64,000 nucleotides of DNA from Glycine soja (Eukaryota; Streptophyta; Magnoliopsida; Fabales; Fabaceae). A program made the translations under genes and the position numbers. Positions 40,401 through 50,682 of this stretch are shown piece after piece. The notes below the pieces were generated by a model. The model did no database searches and was not told the DNA's origin. It was given only the letters and a program-made list of their open reading frames with translations. Numbering within the stretch: position 1 is the first letter of the stretch; every line of letters begins with the position of its first letter. The stretch spans positions 46,941,167-47,005,166 of the forward strand of contig NC_041011.1 in assembly GCF_004193775.1 (NCBI RefSeq), in the 5' to 3' direction.

Positions 40401-41446
40401 TTTAAAAACTGTTTTCTAAAACAATTCCACACTATTTATGAATTAAATTCTCATCCAAATTCTATTAAATCTTGAAAATTGTTTCCAAAACAAGTGTTTA
40501 AATCCAAAGGACAGAAACAGTTCAGAGATATTTAGATATTTTCTCATCTTCTATTATCATCTTGTTCAACATCTCTCATTCTCTCTCAATTCCAAACTCA
40601 GCTCTATGTCTTGCACCACCGTCCACCATTTGTCTAAACAACCTTGTTTAGTTGTATTTTGAAAACCAAAAGCAGTTTTTGAAAAATAGAAACCAAACAC
40701 ACCCCGTTACCACTCTCTTTTCATTCACCCTTTTGGTCAATTTATAGTTCTCATCACGTCAAAACAAAGCTAATGGTATGTTTGCTAGGAGGGAAAGAAA
40801 TACAGTGGATGGAAATAGGTAAGAAATAAAGTGAATTTTAGAGGTGTTTGTTTTGAGAGAATAGAGAATAAATAGGAAGAAAGAAATCAGAAAAAATAAA
40901 TAATCTATAGATATTAGATAATCGATTTTCTTTTTTACATGATTATTTTTTAGCGATACTTTTCTAATGGTTTTTAACTGCCAGAAAACATGGAAGCCCG
41001 CCCAAAAATGTAGTTGGTCACGCAATTTTTGGCTGTTTCTAACGGCTACAAATAAATTATCACAAAAATGTCAAACACACAGCCTTTCACTGTTCATTTC
41101 CAATCCACAGCAGATTTGTAAAGAAATAAAAAAGTTATGGTATCCATACCTTTTAATTTTCTCCTACCCTATTTTCACTCTACCAAGCACACCCCAAAAC
41201 TTATCTCTCTATTTCCTCGCCCTCTACCCTATTTCCCTTCTATTTCAGTGCTATTTGCTACCAAACACGCTGTAAAGCAATTGAATCATAGCTTAGTAAG
41301 GCAATGACATAATCATAATACCAAAACAAAACATGTGCAAACCAACCAAGAAGACAGCCAACAGAGACAGAGAGAGAGAGAGAAGGTACTTCAGATATTT
41401 CGTGGCCCACATTTCGAACGTGAATGACCTTGGAAGGTTCGGTCAT
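34424..41446 (-). CDS. PTB3: Polypyrimidine tract-binding protein homolog 3 (four RRM domains)
   Basis: Fourteen coding exons read leftward: 41446-41390, 40075-40004, 39897-39821, 39651-39573, 39257-39134, 37334-37270, 37182-37133, 36959-36918, 36816-36765, 36661-36601, 36498-36485, 36003-35896, 35817-35674, 34813-34424. They join in frame to 444 residues, near the about 432 of Arabidopsis PTB3. The start MTEPSKVIHVRNVGHEISE is the family N-terminus. RRM1 spans about 7-82, RRM2 96-175, RRM3 255-330 and RRM4 368-442. A low-complexity Gly/Ala linker (NAAAIAAAFGGG) precedes RRM3. Known role of the family: nuclear RNA-binding regulators of alternative splicing that bind pyrimidine-rich introns. 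Plant PTB genes often self-regulate through unproductive splicing. An acceptor (ttacag) just before the ATG points to a 5'UTR intron with its first exon near 42,040-42,110. Exon 11 is only 14 nt. Introns 1 and 5 carry transposon relics. Confidence 0.95.
37514..38762 (+). mobile_element. Miniature, internally deleted Ty3/gypsy retrotransposon in PTB3 intron 5
   Basis: The left LTR (about 37514-37732, TG...CA) contains a TATA-like CTATAAATA. It is followed at once by a degenerate primer-binding site (TTGGTATCTAGAACC, 37733-37747) similar to the initiator-tRNA-Met site. A gag-like frame follows (from about 37885; QHGTLADFNDEFDATSCELC, EYLVSAYM). Next comes a frameshifted integrase-core piece (about 38,440-38,650; ISDRDP, SSFWKEFF). 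The right end (38651-38762) is homologous only to the last about 92 bp of the left LTR. Protease, reverse transcriptase and most of integrase are missing, so it cannot move by itself. No clear target duplication is visible. Its direction is opposite to PTB3. Confidence 0.8.
38880..38962 (-). mobile_element. 3' fragment of a plant SINE
   Basis: Read on the minus strand: TGATCCATGTAGCCAACCC..., then ATAGGATAAAACTTGGTTG and a TTGTTGTTGTG tail. This matches, from memory, the conserved 3' end of a common plant SINE family (GGATCCATGTAGCCGACCCC...TTGTTGTTGTTG). The tRNA-like head is absent. It lies in PTB3 intron 5, in the same orientation as the gene. Confidence 0.6.
40368..40705. mobile_element. 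MITE-like element in PTB3 intron 1 (left-hand one)
   Basis: The left end (GGGCTTGTTTGATTTC) and the inverted right end (GGGGTGTGTTTGGTTTC) are imperfect terminal inverted repeats. Inside them TTTTTGAAAAC-type sequences also mirror each other. There is no coding capacity. The target duplication is unclear, so the superfamily is left open. Confidence 0.45.
40774..41271. mobile_element. PIF/Harbinger-like MITE in PTB3 intron 1 (right-hand one)
   Basis: The segment starts TGGTATGTTTGCTAGGAGGG and, read inward from the right, CAGCGTGTTTGGTAGC; both ends continue into GGAAATAGG-like sequence. It is flanked by TAA at 40771-40773 and at 41272-41274, the 3-bp duplication of PIF/Harbinger (Tourist-like) elements. 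A nested second pair of mirrored GGTGTTTG / CAAGCACACC motifs lies further in. It is non-coding and about 500 bp long. Confidence 0.5.
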
Positions 41447-42046
41447 TGCAAATTAACCTGTAAAAACCAGAAAATAAAAATAACGATGGCAAGGACGATG
41501 AATCACTTAAGCTGTTTCTGTTTACTTGTTCAATTTATGGATAGCATCAAACAACCCCAACAGTTCTCTAATTTGAATCAGTCTATAGCAAAAAGCAAGA
41601 AACTGGAGTAAAAGCTCGCAATTGGCATGATCCAAAATCCTCACTTAAAACTGAATAACAACTGAATAAAGCTAAAAAGGTATCCTCAATTCCAATTTTT
41701 CACAATACACAATTGGACTAAATCACAATCGATGCCAATAAATCATAATGCAAAGAATCGTGGGGCTTCACGGACGAAGCACACAAGTCACGAAAGAAGG
41801 TGAAAAAACAAATTTTTTATATCACACTCAATCAAACTCGAATATCCAATTGGAGACCTGAATCAAGGGACGAAAAGCAGTGCAGAAAATCTCGAAGAAG
41901 AAAAAAGGGTAAGTCCAAATTCCAGCTCAGAGCCCTAAAGTTGCAGCAAATCGTGACATCTCAGCAAACAAAACACGCAGCACGTTCCTTCATTCAAAAC
42001 GGAGAAGCAAATAGAGAGAGACAGAGAAATAACTTGCCTGAAAGAG

Positions 42047-42110
42047 GGTGACACGGAAAGAGAGAGAGAGAGTTTTAGTCTTAAAGAGGAGTGGCACGCA
42101 TGATGTCGTG
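42047..42110 (-). promoter_or_regulatory. Probable 5'UTR exon and promoter-proximal region of PTB3
   Basis: A pyrimidine-rich leader (on the minus strand CTCTCTCTCTCTCTTTCC...) fits a 5'UTR, and a plausible donor lies at about 42,035. With the acceptor just before the ATG exon this would make a 5'UTR intron of about 0.6 kb. The exact start is inferred. Confidence 0.4.
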
Positions 42111-44074
42111 AACGGTTACCCTATGTCATGTTTTATATAACTACCTTCCCTTGGAGCATTATATTATACACTAGAGAGATTGAATTTAAGGTTGCAAGTG
42201 TGAAGATTTGCTCGTGCTTTTTAGGTCTCTCATCACACTCAACAACTACCAAAACTTATCCATCTGTTCTTGAGTTGCCATTTCATGCTTATCTGGCCTA
42301 CCCAACCAAAATATTCATTTCATGTAAATTAATTCGGTATTATTATCACTGGGATATTAAAGTGAACTATAAGTGTATATTTATAACTAACAAATTAGAA
42401 ATTATAAAATTAATTTGATGGTTGAAAAAAAGGAATGAAAGAAAAATATTGAGTTCAAATTCCTTTTACTAGAAACAATTAATAATTAATATTTATTAAT
42501 TAAAAAATACTAGCAAATTAACACGTGTCTCTTCCAATTGTATTTCTGAGTTTAATTTGTAAATATTTATTGAGTAAAAGATCATATTTGTGATTATAGA
42601 TTTTTTTACATTGTCAATTAATAAAAAATCAAAAATTATGTTCGGAATAACTTTAAATTAGTACTGTAAGAGTTAATAAAATTATCATTTTGATAATTTT
42701 TTTATTAGTTGACTGCATAAAATTATCATTTTGTACTTTTATTTTATAATGTAAAAAAAATGAGATTTTATGAGCTTAGACCAGGAAGGAGTACGGGATA
42801 TGATAATTTTCTCAACATGTTTAATAAACTTGAGCAAAATCTAGTCTGCGGTCTGCACTTCAAATTATGGATCGGTTTTTTATTCGGCTGAAATATTTCG
42901 TTAGCTATAACATTTCTCTTTTAATAATATAATAGCAACATTTTTCTGGTAAAAACTAAATAAAAGCAGCATTTTTGTTGCTTTTGCAGTATATAATCCC
43001 ACTTGCATAAGTATTGTCAAAAGTATTTTCGTAATTCGATATGACGATATTGATTTGATATTATTTTTCATATCATTATTGATGAATGATGACTGCACAT
43101 CAGTTTTTATCAAACTATGAAAACATTATTTTGCTTTTAATCAAAACTAATTCTATATCAAAACAAAGTTTTAAAACGTTTATCCAATCCTTTCAAAAAA
43201 AAAGTTTATCCAATTCCACACTGAATGAGGAAATTTACATTTGTCCAAATCCAAATATCAATGCAATTGCAAAGAGACTAGCTATCTTATTCATCTGATT
43301 AATTGGAACGACACATCCAGAGTGTGGAGCTACGTATAGGACTATAGGGTTATTGGGCCATGCCGCCCATGCTCTTCTAATGCCTAGATTACTGGATAAA
43401 GGATAACACACTATGGGGTGATGTTATATTGAAGTTAAAATCTGCATCATATTTCCTCTATTTCATAAAAAGACAGTAACACCTTACAAATAATGGAATA
43501 ATTTTTGCATATTTAAATTTTGTTGCGTAAGTTATTAAAAAATGTAATTTCCTCATAATACGCTAATAAAGAAATTTGAACTAATAATGAATCGATACTA
43601 ACGACTCAATTCTCCTTTTCATATTTCTCCAGCTTCATGGCATGAACCATCCTTTAAAGCATGGAATGAACTATAGCATTTTCCAGGGGCCGGCCCCTTT
43701 TTCTCACCAACGAAAAAACTATAGCATTTTCTTAATCCTTCAGTCAAATAGAGATCACAATCCAAAATATGTCTGATCATTCAGAATGCAACCAACAGTA
43801 CCCAATCTCAAAACCAACTATCATGTCGATCATGAATTTTGTTTCAACAAAAGATTAAATAACTTTGAAATTCATTAAACACGGATAATATAGATAAACT
43901 CATAAACAAAATTTGAAATAAACGATCAGTCTTCCCTGAAACAAAAGTTTGGCCAACTTAAGGAGAAAAAAAACTCACTACCCGAGAATCCATAATATCA
44001 AAACAGAAACACTACAAAGTTTATAAGTGATGGCAACCAAATAGAATTCCAGCATTTCCATCCAATTAACATAA
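42111..44074. other. Intergenic region between PTB3 and RPL3 with a small insertion
   Basis: There is no gene. The right end (about 43,900-44,074) is RPL3 3'UTR. At 43684-43716 lies a 33-bp GC-rich insert flanked by 15-bp direct repeats (listed separately). Confidence 0.55.
43669..43731. repeat. 33-bp insertion between 15-bp direct repeats
   Basis: AACTATAGCATTTTC occurs at 43669-43683 and 43717-43731 with no mismatch. Between them is a 33-bp segment starting with a palindromic GGGGCCGGCCCC and ending in A-rich sequence. This looks like a tiny retroposition or a filler insertion with target duplication. Confidence 0.7.
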
Positions 44075-46580
44075 TTATGCTTTGAGGCGTCCAAAGAACT
44101 TCTGCTTCTCCTGTGTGGTCTGGAAGCGACCATGCCCAAACTTTGAAGAGGTATCGATAAACTTGAGTTTGATCTCCTCAAGAGCAACACGAGAAGTCTG
44201 CTTAAGGAGGGATTGACGCAATGTAATGACCCTCTTCTTGGGACCAACACAGCATCCCTTGACCATGATAAAATCATCCTTAACAACACCATAGTGAGGG
44301 AAACCACCCATTGGGGTAATGTCTTTCTCGGTCCTGGATCAGAAAACAAGTAGAGGGTTAATTTGACTTACAACCAAAGTACTTCCTGCTGTTCAATAAT
44401 TTACTGCACAAAACCATAATCAAGAAGACAACACTAACCTATCAAACTCAGTAAGAGCAGAGTGAGATTCATCTCCAGCTTTGCCAAGCTTGTAAACCTT
44501 CTTGTTCAACTCAGTTCGGTGGTGGTATCCATTCTGACCAGCCCTGGCAACAGTGAATGAAACTCTTGCAGGATGCCAGGCACCAATACAAGCAACCTTC
44601 CTCAAACCTCTGTGAGTCTTACGGGGAAGGCGGGTAACACCCCAACGAGTGACAACACCCTCATAACCTTTACCCTTGGTCACACCAATGATGTCAATCA
44701 TCTCATCCTTCTGGAACACTGCATCAATAGGAACCTGTTTCTCAAAGAAACTGTATGCAAAGTCCACCTTTTGTGCAATACTACCACCATTAACCTGAAT
44801 TTCCATGATATGGGCTTTCTTCTGCTTCAACCCTTTCATTTTCCTGATCTGTAAGATTCAAGGCAGACAGACTATTAGGAATAAATCTCAATCATGATAA
44901 TTTGTGATAATTGGAAGTGACTCTTAATTTGGAATTAAAAGAACATAAAATAGAAGGAACAGATATTAAATTTCTATAAAATTTCATTCCAAAATAGTGG
45001 ACAAAAAAAGACAAATGGGAGTCAGAAATCTCGTGTGGAAAGTGCCGCTCATAGCACCTAATTCATGGTGCTGCATTTGCACAAGAACAAGAATTTCATC
45101 ATTCTCAGGACACAAGGCAAAATAAACCCATAAAATGGATAAATGCTTGAAAAGAAAGTGCTAAACTATCATTATATATGTAACAACCATTATATAAAAT
45201 GAAATCAGGGAAACAAAGAAAAGGTATGCAATCACATTAATGTGGGGTTAGTACCTGAGTGTGAGCCAAAACACGAACCACAGTAGCATACTTCTTCAGT
45301 TTCTCCAGCTGCGCCTCAATGTTTTTCTTTCCCTCCTCAGTTTCATACTGCTTAGAGTACTTGGTGAAGGCCTTCTTCTTGGACTTGCACCAGTTCTTGT
45401 AGAACCTACGTTTCAATTCCTCACTCAAATGCTGAGCCCAGACAGTGTTCAATGTTCGGAGACCACGTGGAGTTTTCACATAACCCACAACACCAACAAT
45501 AACCATTGGAGGGGTCTCAATAATTGTAACAGGCTCACAAGTTTCCTTCTTGTGAAGCTCTGATATAAAAAAGAAATATAGTTAGATAATTAAATGATGC
45601 TATAACAAGTAAGAGAAAGTTTCATGTAATAGTTAAAGAATTCAATACTATTAGCTTCATAAAAATCAAAAGCAACATTAGCTGAAAACACGCATTTTAA
45701 TATTGTCAAAATACATTGAAAACTCAGATTTACTGCAGTGAGATAATTATGCAAAGCAAATGCAGGTATGGATTGTGTTATTCAAATTACTAGTAATCTC
45801 AATAATCAGTAATCAATAATCCACTCTGGTAATTTGTGGCAAAACACTATCACCAATCACTGTAATTTGCTATCAAATAAATAAATGGTTTCGGGATACA
45901 AAAATCTGGGAAAACAGTTCGGTGAAAAAAAATAGGAAAATAAATCAAACCAATGGCAGTCCTGCTATTGGTGATCAAGTAAGTAGCTGAGTAAAACACA
46001 TGGTTGACGACATTATATCATTTAACTTCAATTAATTAGCAAAGTATGGAACTCACTTGATCCTGGCTTCTCGACCTCTCTAACAATGTGAGTCATACCG
46101 GCCTTGTAACCCAAGAATGCAGTGAGCTTGGGTGCCTTGGATGGGTCATCCTTGGGGAATGCCTTCACTGCACGAGTAATAATAAAACACAAAGTAACAG
46201 AGTTATAACTGACATGACAATCCATTCAACGAAAAAAAAGACATAAAAAATGTTCAGGCCCATTCATTAATCAAAAGTTATTAAACCCCAGAAGCTCAAA
46301 TTAATGGATGAAAACAACAACATTCTAGGTTTACAATAATCTTAATATCGTTATATCAGATCAGCGGAATCATAATTAGCATAAGAGCGTCTTCTTTGAC
46401 TTTGCAAATTCACAACAGCTATTCATGATAATTAAAAGAACTCACAAGACAGAAAACCATGTAATGAATACTGGATAATTTAAAAAATAAATTACCTTTT
46501 CCCCTGTGACGAGCAGCACGCTTCCTGGGAAGAAATCCCAGTGAACCGTGCCTTGGGTGCTCGAACTTCCTGTGAGACAT
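44075..46580 (-). CDS. RPL3: 60S ribosomal protein L3 (uL3)
   Basis: Five exons read leftward: 46580-46496, 46167-46057, 45559-45255, 44848-44439, 44333-44075. They total 1170 nt, giving 389 residues, the standard length of plant cytosolic L3. The start [20 protein letters not shown] is the family N-terminus. Other signatures are [35 protein letters not shown] and the conserved [14 protein letters not shown] loop (here [15 protein letters not shown]). The segment [19 protein letters not shown] contains the histidine-rich W-finger region near the peptidyl transferase centre, and the C-terminus is basic ([18 protein letters not shown]). L3 binds 25S rRNA early in assembly and shapes the A-site and factor-binding region (established knowledge). 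A further intron separates a 5'UTR exon (about 46,849-46,900, donor CTCAG|GTTC) from the ATG exon. Confidence 0.98.
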
Positions 46581-46904
46581 CCTTCTCCTCCTTCAAAAAC
46601 AAAAAATAAAAATAAACGTCAGTAATGAAAACGAGAGACAGGTGATAAATTTTAACACGACAAAATGAGGAAAGAAATCGTTGTTAATATTGTCACTACT
46701 ATCGCGTTCGGATTCGGAAATGTGACAACGAAAACAGACATGAAACTGCATCGTCAACAACATCATTTTTCCTACGAATCTCGAAATGCAAACGAAGAAG
46801 AGAAAAGGAGCATGAGCAATTGCTAGAGAGAGTGAAGATGGGAGAACCTGAGGCTGCTCCTCGTGCTGCGGCTAGTTACAGTCCCGAATGGAGGCACTGA
46901 ACTA

Positions 46905-47039
46905 AAACCCTACCTAGTTTCTGGCTTTTATAGGAGCACCCCTTTTCTTATTTTTATTTTATTTATGGGCTAGGTTTTTATGGGCTTCCCTTCTGAGTTT
47001 TTGTTATAAAAGCCCACCCTAAAAATTAACCAATGGGCC
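46905..47039 (-). promoter_or_regulatory. RPL3 promoter: telo box, TATA box and site II motifs
   Basis: In genome (+) orientation: a telo box AAACCCTA at 46905-46912 near the expected transcript start, CTTTTATAG at 46925-46933 (CTATAAAAG on the gene strand), and TGGGCY/RGCCCA site II motifs at 46966-46971, 46981-46986, 47011-47016 and 47034-47039. Telo boxes with clustered site II elements are a known hallmark of plant ribosomal-protein and other growth-linked genes (TCP-factor control). Confidence 0.7.
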
Positions 47040-47150
47040 AGATTATGAAAAACATAATTGAGAAATATCTAACCCACCTATCCGGATGGATTTTTTTTGA
47101 AATTTTAGTAGTATATATATATAGATGTTAATTATTTTTTTAATATAATT

Positions 47151-47224
47151 AGTCTATTGGTTCAATTGGTTAGAGCATTGTATTAATAACGCGAAAGTTA
47201 TATGTTTGAGATCTATATGAACCA
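47151..47224 (+). pseudogene. tRNA-Ile (anticodon AAT) pseudogene, decayed by transitions
   Basis: The 74-nt length and layout match a plant cytosolic tRNA-Ile gene: the D-arm GGTTAGAGC is intact, the anticodon loop TTAATAA has AAT at 47185-47187, CGCGAA is kept after it, and the T-arm GTTTGAGATC and final ACCA are recognisable. Compared with the tRNA-Ile(AAT) sequence I recall, nearly all differences are C to T or G to A. They break the first acceptor pair, weaken the anticodon stem (wobble and A-C pairs) and alter the B box (GTTTGAGATC for GTTCGAGACC). It is probably not functional. Confidence 0.75.
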
Positions 47225-48961
47225 TTAATTTTGAATTATTTCGTAAAACACTCCTACCGATTGAATTTTACTTTAAAGGATAAAGTTAATTTTTTAAAAA
47301 TAAGTTGGATGTAATAACCCCTATGACAAAAGTCTTAAACAAATAGTTACTTCCTGCCCAAATAAACATGAATTTTTTATTTTCATTCCATTAACCCACT
47401 TTATTTTTTAAAATGTAAACAAGTCAATTATCCATGCATATACACGAATCGGTCCGCTACATTCTTTTTTTTTAGTATTGAAATTGTACTTAGTTTAAAA
47501 AGAACAATATGCCAAAAAGTATAAAAATTGTAAAAAAAATATAAAAAATCATTTGTATTTTTTTCAAACTACTTTTTGATGAATAAAAGAGTTGCATCCT
47601 TTCTGTTACTGAAAAACATGGACATCTCCATTTTTACTTTCCTTCACATAACGCGTGGTTACTACACTTACCTGATTCGCCATGTCCCATGTATCCCTGC
47701 TGCTATTTTCTCTCTCTTTTCAATTTTCAAAATTTCCAACTTGCGGCCTGTCAACAATATAGGACAACTTATTTATTTAAAAAATAAATGAAAATGACAT
47801 AAACTTTGATAGTTTTACCTTATCCAACTATAATTTTATTCATGCATCTAGCATGCACTTTATTTTCTTGGAATCACTCCATGTACAAAAATAAGATGGA
47901 CACTCAAGCATTCAATAAATCAATTATTTGGTCATTGGACAATGACAGATTCCAGAAAGTATTATCAATGATATCTTGACTATTAAACTCATGGTACTGA
48001 ATAGCAGGATCTATACTTTAAAATAAAATCTAACGAATTAACATTAACATAAAATTAACTCATAGTATTAATTTAACTATTAATTTAAAAACAAAATATT
48101 TGTCTTTCCCTCCCACTTCCTTAAAAACCCAACTCCTAATCAATCTTATAAAACGAATATTGCATATATTTTTAAATAATAAAATATACTTTCTTTTCTA
48201 ATAAACCTTTTTAATTTTGCATTTTCAATAACTTTTGAATGTTGAATACCATTTTATTATGTATTCATAGAGGCACAATAAAAAGCCTCAGTAATGGAAT
48301 AAGCCTTATAAATAAATCTTTTCCTTTCCTATCTCCATTTCACTCTAACAATGCACTATCTAATGACTAATGAGCAGTAATAGGAGTAGCATAAAAATGA
48401 CTTGAAATTAATTATGCAACCGAATAACTGACGTGTGTGGTTGCACATCTTCTACAAGTGCATAGCAAATTTTACGTGTCAAAATTTTGAAACTTAGAAG
48501 CTAAACGATGTTGTTTCTGAATTAACGCGAATCATCTTACATCAAACATTATAGACAAAACATGCTGCAAGAACAAAACCACCACAGATCCCATTTTTTC
48601 TATTTGGATTTCAAACACAAGGAACTAAATTTTATTACAAAGATGATACACTTCATTCAGAAGGAAATTATAAATTACAACACCTCACTGATCTCCAAAT
48701 TCAATCTTCTAAAGTCTTAAACTCACAGAATGCACACGTAACAAAGAATAATGCTCTAAAAACAAATGTTTATGTGTCAGACCATAGCCATCTGTATCTA
48801 CACACACACCCTCTACACTACAATTGCCCTTTTGGCAGCAATGCCTATCACCAATAGACACTCTACTGCATGCACGGATGTCTTTGACCAAAAACTGTGC
48901 ATATTGCAGTCATTTTCTGTATAAAATAAAAATATATCTAACCATCTAGGACTTGAATTTC
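47225..48961. other. Intergenic DNA and CESA 3'UTR
   Basis: The right-hand about 350 bases (48,600-48,961) are probably CESA 3'UTR. I see nothing supported in the rest. Confidence 0.5.
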
Positions 48962-50619
48962 CTAGTCACAATTCAAGCCACAAAGTTCCAACACAATGCC
49001 ACCTTTTGACAAAAATGGGTTGATCCTCACCCACAGAAGTGAGAAGATTGAAGCCAGAAGAATAGCCCAAACCAAAATGATGGTGGGAACACCTTCCTGT
49101 TTTCCCATGACTCCCTTGAGGAAGGGGTAAAGATGGACAATGACCCAAAGAGCAAAAAATAGCTTACCAAATAGGGGACCCCATGAATCATAGCCGTTGT
49201 TTATTGCATCTGAAACACCTACAATAACTCCTATTATGTTTATGATGAGCAAGGTCAAAGGAGGGATCAACAATGATGTCCACTTGAAGAGGTAGAGTTC
49301 AGCAAAGTCTCCGCCGTCCGCAGCTTTTGATGTGACTGTGAAGTTTGTGTTAACTCCTGCCAGAACCTTGAGCAAACCCTGGAAGAGAGCAAAGAGGTGT
49401 GAGGAGGCACCACCAATGACCCAGAACTGCTCATTCCTCCACCAGTCATGTATGCCAACACCTCCCCACTGCATTTCAAGGATGCTAGTCACAGCTATGG
49501 AGATGAAGAGTGCCATGAAAATGATACTGGCATAGTTGCTAATCTGGTAACAAGAACACAAAGCATCAGCTAAAAGTTCTACACAATGCATCAAAAACAT
49601 TCTATATTTATGGATTCCTAGAATATAAAATTGCTCAAATGGCATGAAATGTAATTGATTAAAGTTTCTATTTCATAGTTTGGGAAGTGAATGGAATGAT
49701 AAGGAAACTATTAAACAATAAATTTATTCCATCCTGCATTGGATGGAATAGAATGGAATACATTCCACATTGTTTGATTTCATTTCATCCTATTTCAAGC
49801 AATCTAAGCAATAACAACTAATATCATTCCATTCCGTTTCATTTCATCTCTTTCCATTAATTCAAAACATAAAGGGTAAATGAAATAGAACTGATAGTGG
49901 ATTTGATCCTACCTCAGGGACTATGAACTTTCCAGTGAGAAGACAGACAGCCGGCAAGGTGCAATAGGCAATTAAGGGAAGTGATGTCAAAGGATAAATG
50001 ACCGAGTTTATGTAAGAAAAACGCTCCAGCCATTTCAAGCCACAACCATATCCATACCATATAGGACAATGCTTACTCAACAGGATCTCAACAGATCCAA
50101 GTGCCCAACGGAGAACTTGATGCAGACGATCTGAAAGATTTATGGGAGCAGAACCCTTAAAAGCAGGCCTTTTAGGCATGCAGTACACGGATCGCCAACC
50201 ATGACAGTGCATCTTGAAACCTGTTAATATATCTTCTGTAACAGAACCATATATCCATCCAACCTGAAAGGAAATTGGAATTTAGTACAGTTATACAAAC
50301 ATTTGCATATAAATATAATAAACTCCAGCTTAAATAAGTAGCCAAGGGATATGTCACACCTCTTTCCCCCACTCTGTCTTATCTTCATAACCACAACTGA
50401 TGACATGAATGGCTTCTTTCAAGAGTGATGCAGAAGTTGCTCCTTTTAGAATACCCCCATCTTCCATAAGTGTTGAGGCTATGAAAACAGCTGATTGCCC
50501 AAATTTTTTCTCAAATTTTAGTTGTGACATTAACCATGACTTCTCACTGTCAATTCCTGTGATTGGGATTTCAAGAGGAACGCAATAAGTCTCACCTACT
50601 AAGAAAATTAAAGTATGCA

Positions 50620-50682
<63 letters not shown>

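Noticed and set aside
47151..47224. A functional tRNA-Ile gene
   Set aside because: The acceptor and anticodon stems have mismatches and the B box is altered.
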